8,086 bases of DNA from Candidatus Iainarchaeum sp. (GTDB lineage Archaea; Iainarchaeota; Iainarchaeia; Iainarchaeales; GCA-2688035), in the NCBI GenBank assembly GCA_026396975.1, contig JAPLVT010000015.1, forward strand, positions 1-8,086, in the 5' to 3' direction. A program made the translations under genes and the position numbers. The notes under the pieces were generated by a model, which saw only the letters and a program-made list of their open reading frames with translations, made no database searches and had not been told where the DNA came from. Within the stretch, counting starts at the first letter, position 1. The number at the start of each line of letters is the position of its first letter. Below, one piece after another: positions 5,359-8,086 of the stretch.

Positions 5359-5421
5359 ACCCGCGGGTCGCGCGCCGAAACACGCCCCCCGCACTTCCAC
5401 AATTAAGAGTTGTTGTCTTAA
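5359..5421 (-). promoter_or_regulatory. Operator-like palindromes in the leader of the 202-residue protein gene
   Basis: ACCCGCGGGT at 5359-5368 is a perfect 10-bp palindrome, and TTAAGA-N7-TCTTAA at 5403-5421 is an inverted repeat. A T-rich TATA candidate lies at about 5446-5456 on the minus strand, which would put transcription start near 5424, directly beside the second repeat. The implied leader of about 78 nt is long for an archaeon. A GGGTG stretch about 13 nt before the GTG could be a weak ribosome site. Regulation is inferred from position only. Confidence 0.35.
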
Positions 5422-5478
5422 GCGTGGCTTATGTAGAATATTAATACATAAAAAAATAAAAAGCTTTGTTCAAGCAAA

Positions 5479-5500
5479 AAGCCGCAAAACAACCCGGCTT
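5479..5500 (-). terminator. Possible terminator hairpin followed by T-run
   Basis: Read on the minus strand, AAGCCG, a 10-nt loop and CGGCTT form a 6-bp hairpin that runs directly into TTT. It lies 86 bp downstream of the PRC-barrel stop, beyond a larger hairpin, and before the next gene's promoter. Confidence 0.35.
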
Positions 5501-5530
5501 GCGCTGCAGCAAAGCAAAAAAGCGGTTAAA

Positions 5531-5565
5531 CCGGGAAATTTGCGGCGCGCGCCGCGATTTCCCGG
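5531..5565 (-). terminator. Strong GC-rich hairpin after the PRC-barrel gene
   Basis: CCGGGAAAT (5531-5539) pairs with ATTTCCCGG (5557-5565), and inside it GCGGCGC/GCGCCGC (5542-5555) is a perfect 14-bp palindrome. Together they make a hairpin of about 15 bp with one small internal loop. It begins 20 bp after the PRC-barrel stop and on that strand is followed by TTTAACCGCTTTTTT, a terminator-like tail. On the other strand a T-rich stretch also follows. It may equally protect the mRNA 3' end. Confidence 0.5.
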
Positions 5566-5585
5566 CTTAAAAAGAAATTTTTATT

Positions 5586-5891
5586 TTAGTGCCGCCTGTA
5601 TCTGTAGTGCATTGGTTCCGGCTTGGATTTTCCTTCGGGTTCTTCAACCGGCGAGCCTTTTCCAGCCACGACAATGATGTCTTTTACAGCCCTGACATTC
5701 CTGTAAGGAATGCTTTTTTCGCTGATTATCTTTTTGGCTTCCTGTTTCGAGTTGGCTTTAAGAGGCTCGGTTGTTATTGTTTCCAACCTGCCTTTCTCAA
5801 GGTTGATGACTATGTCAAAAACCTTGCCTTTGTAAGAACCGTCCGCAGTGTAGATGTCCCTGCCGAACAACTTACTCAATCGCGTTGTCAT
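5586..5891 (-). CDS. PRC-barrel domain protein
   Basis: The 101-residue product begins MTTRLSKLFGRDIYTADGSYKGKVFDIVINLEKG, the usual PRC-barrel opening: an L-x-G-x-x-I/V strand, then G-x-x-x-G-K-V-x-D-I/V. The second half (IPYRNVRAVKDIIVV at about 61-75) is the strand pair that closes the small beta-barrel. A Pro/Glu/Lys tail ends in the basic HYRYRRH. PRC-barrel proteins are adaptor-like; in archaea some (the CdpB group) act with SepF at the division ring, and others are linked to RNA metabolism. Which applies here cannot be seen. ATG 5891 is chosen over an ATG 19 codons upstream because AGGAG (5902-5906) lies 10 nt before it and the TATA box would fall inside the longer version. Confidence 0.85.
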   Translation of the reverse strand: MTTRLSKLFGRDIYTADGSYKGKVFDIVINLEKGRLETITTEPLKANSKQEAKKIISEKSIPYRNVRAVKDIIVVAGKGSPVEEPEGKSKPEPMHYRYRRH

Positions 5892-5933
5892 TGTTGTCCC
5901 TCTCCTTCGAGATTTTTTTGAATATAATTTTTG

Positions 5934-5942
5934 TATATAATA
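5934..5942 (-). promoter_or_regulatory. TATA box for the PRC-barrel gene
   Basis: The minus strand reads TATTATATA here, placing transcription start near 5912 with a 20-nt leader that contains the AGGAG ribosome site. A second AT box (AAATTATATT, 5921-5930) could serve instead. Confidence 0.5.
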
Positions 5943-6060
5943 TTTCATTAGGATATATAAACATTTGTTTTTAAAATTTACAATCCAAACGCGTGTACAA
6001 GGCTGGAATTCGCGCGCCCGGCATTAAGTATACATAACCCATTTTTGCTGCTTTTTTCAA

Positions 6061-6079
6061 TGCAAAACCGGTTTTTGCA
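6061..6079 (-). repeat. Inverted repeat downstream of the recombinase gene
   Basis: TGCAAAA (6061-6067) and TTTTGCA (6073-6079) flank a short CCGGT centre; AAAACCGGTTTT inside it is itself a perfect palindrome. The 240-bp spacer between the PRC-barrel start and the recombinase stop holds this repeat, the hairpin at 6098-6117 and AT-rich promoter sequence, and no gene I can support. Confidence 0.4.
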
Positions 6080-6097
6080 AAAAAGAGCGGCAATACC

Positions 6098-6117
6098 GGA
6101 AGAACGGGGGCTCTTCC
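6098..6117 (-). terminator. Possible terminator of the recombinase gene
   Basis: GGAAGA and TCTTCC form a 6-bp stem with an 8-nt loop, starting 15 bp after the recombinase stop on the minus strand. A CTCTTTTTT run follows about 20 nt further on, so termination near 6080 is plausible. Confidence 0.35.
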
Positions 6118-6132
6118 CGCGCCGACCCTAGG

Positions 6133-7107
6133 CTAAAGCGTGTCCAGCGGGTTCCGGACTTTTTTCAGCTCGCCAAGGCTGACCTGAGTGTATATTTGCG
6201 TTGTGTTAAGGCTGTTGTGGCCGAGCAGCTCCTGGATTTTCCTGATGTTTTCGCCGGCTTCCAAAAGGTGCGTTGCATAGCTGTGCCGCAGAGTGTGTGG
6301 CGTAACATGTTTTTGGATGCCGGCTTTTTTCGCGGCTGACTGCACTATGCGCTGCACGGTGTCCGCGCTCAGCGGCTTGCCGTTTTTCTTGCTGAAAACA
6401 AAAGGCGTTTTCACCTTTTTGCGGGCAAGGTATCTTTTAATGCCGCGTAGCCATTCTTTGGAAAGGACAACAACCCGGTCCTTGTTTCCCTTGCCCCCCC
6501 TGATATCTGCTATGCGCTCCTTGAAGTTAATGTTCTCAACCTGCAGCCTCACGCATTCGCTTACCCTGCAGCCGCTGCTGTAAAGGAACTGCACCACCAG
6601 CCGGTTCCTCTTTGATTTTGCCGCGGCAATGAGCGCCCTGACCTCGTCGCGCGCAAGCACTATCGGCAGCTTTTTCGCTTTCTTCGGGGTTTTTATTTCA
6701 TCGACAATCTTCCTGTTCACAACATTGTGGAAAAAGAAATGCAGCGCAGCGTGCGCCAGCGCGAGTGTCGCGTTGCCCGCATTGCTTTTTTCCTTTTTCT
6801 CCGCCAGGAAAGCGATTACGTCCTCGCGCAACGCGTTTTCCGGGTTCTTTTTGAAAAAACCCAGGAACTCGTCAACATAGCAAGTGTACATCTGCAGCGT
6901 CCGCGGGCTATAGCCCGCGACCACGAGCTCCTGCCTGAAGCGCTGCCTCCAGCGCGCAATCTCGCCGCCGGCTGTGCCAGCAACCGCCCCTGTTCCCGCC
7001 GCTGCTTTTTTCGCTGCCACTGCCGCGGCTGCGGTTTCCGCTTTTTTTTGCGTGGATGCGCCGCCGCGTGTTGCAGCGGCTTCTTCGGCGTTTTCTTTTT
7101 CTGGCAT
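6133..7107 (-). CDS. xerA: XerA-like site-specific tyrosine recombinase
   Basis: Archaeal XerA resolves chromosome dimers by strand exchange at a dif site. The 324-residue product has an Ala/Lys/Glu-rich, probably disordered N-terminus (about 1-48), a core-binding (SAM-like) domain at about 50-140 (SPRTLQMYTCYVDEFLGFF), and a catalytic domain at about 145-320. The full catalytic set is present: R181 (SSGCRVSE), K206 (GGKGNKDR), H271 and R274 (HTLRHSYATH), H297 (ELLGHNS) and nucleophile Y306 (TTQIYTQ). The C-terminus, KKVRNPLDTL, is like that of archaeal XerA. The long low-complexity N-terminus is extra relative to usual family members of about 280 residues. No phage or transposon genes accompany it, which favours a housekeeping role over an integrase. 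It is divergent from the 64-residue gene at 7220. Confidence 0.88.
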   Translation of the reverse strand: MPEKENAEEAAATRGGASTQKKAETAAAAVAAKKAAAGTGAVAGTAGGEIARWRQRFRQELVVAGYSPRTLQMYTCYVDEFLGFFKKNPENALREDVIAFLAEKKEKSNAGNATLALAHAALHFFFHNVVNRKIVDEIKTPKKAKKLPIVLARDEVRALIAAAKSKRNRLVVQFLYSSGCRVSECVRLQVENINFKERIADIRGGKGNKDRVVVLSKEWLRGIKRYLARKKVKTPFVFSKKNGKPLSADTVQRIVQSAAKKAGIQKHVTPHTLRHSYATHLLEAGENIRKIQELLGHNSLNTTQIYTQVSLGELKKVRNPLDTL

Positions 7108-7188
7108 GCCTATGTTATCTTGTTTTTTGCATTATTATTTTTTCCCATAGCGCGTTTTGCGGTGGCAACCGTGCGTTTGTGCAGTTTG

Positions 7189-7198
7189 CTTTAAAAAA
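7189..7198 (+). promoter_or_regulatory. TATA box giving a leaderless transcript for the 7220 gene
   Basis: CTTTAAAAAA is centred about 26 bp before the ATG at 7220, so transcription is expected to begin at or next to the start codon. No ribosome site is seen before the ATG, which agrees. Confidence 0.55.
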
Positions 7199-7219
7199 CT
7201 TCAGTTTTAATTTTTCCGT

Positions 7220-7414
7220 ATGGTGCGGAGGGCAAGGCCAACGCCGGACGGCAAGATTGAAAAAGCCGAGGACAAGGCCTGGCAGGAATGGTTCAAGAAG
7301 CTTGACGCAAAGGGGCACGAGGAATATCTTTCAAAGCTCGGCCTTGACAAGGAAGAGATCGGCGAGTGGGAAGAAGCTGAGAGGTTCAAAAAGCCCGCTA
7401 AAAAGAAAGAATAG
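7220..7414 (+). CDS. Small highly charged protein, unknown function
   Basis: The 64-residue product is very rich in Lys and Glu (for example AEDKAWQEWFKKLDAKGHEEY, continuing LSKLGLDKEEIGEWEEAERF) and ends in a basic KKPAKKKE tail. It looks like a helical hairpin of two charged amphipathic helices with tryptophans (W21, W24, W50) on one face. I do not recognise the family. A real gene is supported by the precisely placed TATA box at 7189-7198, by codon choice like its neighbours (GGC, AAG, CTT), and by a stop 38 bp from the convergent membrane gene. It could be a small RNA- or protein-binding factor, but nothing in the sequence decides that. Confidence 0.6.
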   Translation: MVRRARPTPDGKIEKAEDKAWQEWFKKLDAKGHEEYLSKLGLDKEEIGEWEEAERFKKPAKKKE

Positions 7415-7452
7415 CCCGGCTGCCGGCTGTTTAAAAAGCGATCAACCAACTT

Positions 7453-7680
7453 TTATTCCGAAATCGAGGCATAGTGCAGTATTTCTTTTGCCTGGTGGTA
7501 GAGCGTGAAGCCGCCAATGCCCGCAAGCCAAGCGGCGAAGTAATAGTAAAGAGTAAATTGGCCGCCGCTCACGTGGCTTAGGACCCCTTGGACCAGGCTC
7601 CATAAGAACAATGTCGCAAGAGCGACCCCAACTATAAAGAAGAAAGCCCCTTTGACAAACATCTCGCTTACGCGTTTCAT
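7453..7680 (-). CDS. Small two-helix membrane protein, unknown function
   Basis: The product has 75 residues with two membrane segments at about 8-32 (VKGAFFFIVGVALATLFLW) and 43-62 (TLYYYFAAWLAGIGGF), joined by a short polar loop (SHVSGG), and a short mixed tail ending HYASISE. The basic N-terminus (MKR) suggests both ends face the cytoplasm. The ATG at 7680 is preferred over an ATG 36 codons upstream because a TATA-like CTTTAAAAAC lies about 30 bp before it, inside the longer version, and the added residues look random. No family is recognised. Confidence 0.65.
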   Translation of the reverse strand: MKRVSEMFVKGAFFFIVGVALATLFLWSLVQGVLSHVSGGQFTLYYYFAAWLAGIGGFTLYHQAKEILHYASISE

Positions 7681-7705
7681 GGCCGGTAATAGGTGAAGGC
7701 AATAT

Positions 7706-7715
7706 GTTTTTAAAG
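7706..7715 (-). promoter_or_regulatory. TATA box for the two-helix membrane gene
   Basis: The minus strand reads CTTTAAAAAC, almost the same box as at 7189-7198, centred about 30 bp before the ATG at 7680 and predicting a leader of only a few bases. Confidence 0.5.
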
Positions 7716-7761
7716 AGTTTAACTGTAGTATTAGGTATAACCAGCTAGATGCAATCAACTG

Positions 7762-7769
7762 CTTTTTAG
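7762..7769 (+). promoter_or_regulatory. Possible TATA box for the eL39-like gene
   Basis: CTTTTTAG lies about 38 bp before the ATG at 7803, predicting a start near 7791 and a leader of about 12 nt. That leader holds GGTGG (7794-7798), a plausible ribosome site. Confidence 0.35.
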
Positions 7770-7802
7770 CGATTTTTCTAGAACACAAAAAAAGGTGGGC
7801 AA

Positions 7803-7952
7803 ATGGTTTTCGGCAATATTGATGATTCTCTGAGGGCGCGTCTCTTGGAGGAAGAGTTCAGGCTTAGGCGCAAACAACCGCCGGCGTGGACAATGCAGAA
7901 ATACAGGAAGTACGCTAATTTCGGGGCAAACAGGGTTAAGAAAGCAAAGTGA
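7803..7952 (+). CDS. rpl39e: Ribosomal protein eL39-like small basic protein
   Basis: The 49-residue product has a C-terminal two thirds of the eL39 kind: LRRKQPPAWTMQKYRKYAN, then GANRVKKAK, where PAW-x-M-x-K and the flanking arginines and lysines match the part of eL39 that lines the ribosome exit tunnel. Length is also near the usual 50 or so residues. It departs from the family in its N-terminus (MVFGNIDDSLRARLLEEE, acidic instead of basic) and lacks the usual RRxWRR near the end. In many archaea the gene is followed by those for eL31 and IF6; here a hairpin follows instead. If not eL39, it is a small basic RNA-binding protein. GGTGG lies 4 nt before the ATG as ribosome site. Confidence 0.5.
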   Translation: MVFGNIDDSLRARLLEEEFRLRRKQPPAWTMQKYRKYANFGANRVKKAK

Positions 7953-7962
7953 AAAATTTTTT

Positions 7963-7985
7963 GGCCCGCCCGAAAAAGGGCGGCC
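7963..7985 (+). terminator. GC-rich hairpin after the eL39-like gene
   Basis: GGCC-C-GCCC pairs with GGGCGGCC around the loop GAAAAA, with a single bulged C, starting 10 bp after the stop. T-rich sequence follows on the plus strand (CTATTTTTATTC, 7994-8006) and a run of A and T on the minus strand, so it may work in both directions. Confidence 0.55.
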
Positions 7986-8086
7986 TCATTCTAATCTATT
8001 TTTATTCTGCCGTTGATGCAATTGTTGGGCTGCGTTGGTGGTTGTACGCGCGGATTTTTGGAGCACGGTGGCGTAACCGCGCGATA

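Noticed and set aside
5931..5960. dif-like site for XerA
   Set aside because: The two AT-rich arms (TTTGTATATAA and GGATATATAAA) match poorly at their inner ends and are 10 bp apart; they are better explained as TATA boxes.
8047..8083. CGCGCGG/CCGCGCG inverted repeat at the right edge
   Set aside because: A 7-bp stem with a 23-nt loop in GC-rich sequence, cut off by the window end; not enough to call an RNA.
8002..8085. Partial open frame on the minus strand at the right edge, ending TAA
   Set aside because: Other frames are open over similar lengths, the 27 residues match nothing I know, and the sequence is too short to judge; a convergent gene is possible because a two-way terminator precedes it.
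1..8086. CRISPR array, insertion sequence or phage cluster
   Set aside because: No evenly spaced repeats, no transposase, and the only recombinase looks chromosomal (XerA type).

Overview
The window looks like part of an archaeal chromosome. The evidence is an archaeal/eukaryotic-type transcription factor TFE-alpha, an aTrm56-type tRNA 2'-O-methyltransferase (an archaeal family), an initiator tRNA-Met with an A1:U72 pair, no encoded CCA on any of the tRNA genes, AT-rich TATA-like boxes about 25-30 bp before many starts, and an archaeal XerA-like recombinase. Genes are short and tightly packed, several small proteins are unrecognised, and GC content is mixed (GC-rich coding, AT-rich promoters). 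This fits a small-genome DPANN-type lineage such as Diapherotrites or Micrarchaeota, but that placement is inference.

Layout. 1-174 (-): start of a helix-turn-helix protein that runs off the left edge. 275-903 (-): tRNA-Lys(CTT), a four-helix membrane protein gene and tRNA-Lys(TTT), all on one strand. 981-2351 (-): seryl-tRNA synthetase, divergent from trm56 (2411-2947, +), which is followed by tfe (3009-3548, +). 3759-3833 (+): initiator tRNA-Met. 3834-4198: GC-rich, hairpin-rich sequence with no convincing gene, here proposed as a possible structured RNA. 4199-4277: cluster of AT-rich inverted repeats at the start of a winged-helix regulator gene (4256-4735, +), which converges with an unrecognised 202-residue protein (4738-5346, -). 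5347-5585: operator-like palindromes and two hairpins. 5586-5891 (-): PRC-barrel protein. 6133-7107 (-): XerA-like tyrosine recombinase. 7220-7414 (+): small charged protein. 7453-7680 (-): two-helix membrane protein. 7803-7952 (+): 49-residue basic protein resembling ribosomal protein eL39, followed by a strong hairpin.

How the genes relate. Much of the window serves information processing: lysine and initiator tRNAs, serine charging, C56 methylation of tRNA (all three tRNAs here carry the TTC of the T-loop, the Trm56 target), transcription initiation (TFE) and perhaps a ribosomal protein. XerA-like recombinase and PRC-barrel proteins belong to families linked to chromosome resolution and cell division in archaea. 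Most neighbours have their own promoters, so the window is a set of mono- or bicistronic units rather than one operon. The least explained parts are the 3834-4198 region, the inverted-repeat promoter of the winged-helix gene, the tRNA-Lys/membrane-gene junction with a 4-nt gap, and the unrecognised 202-residue protein.
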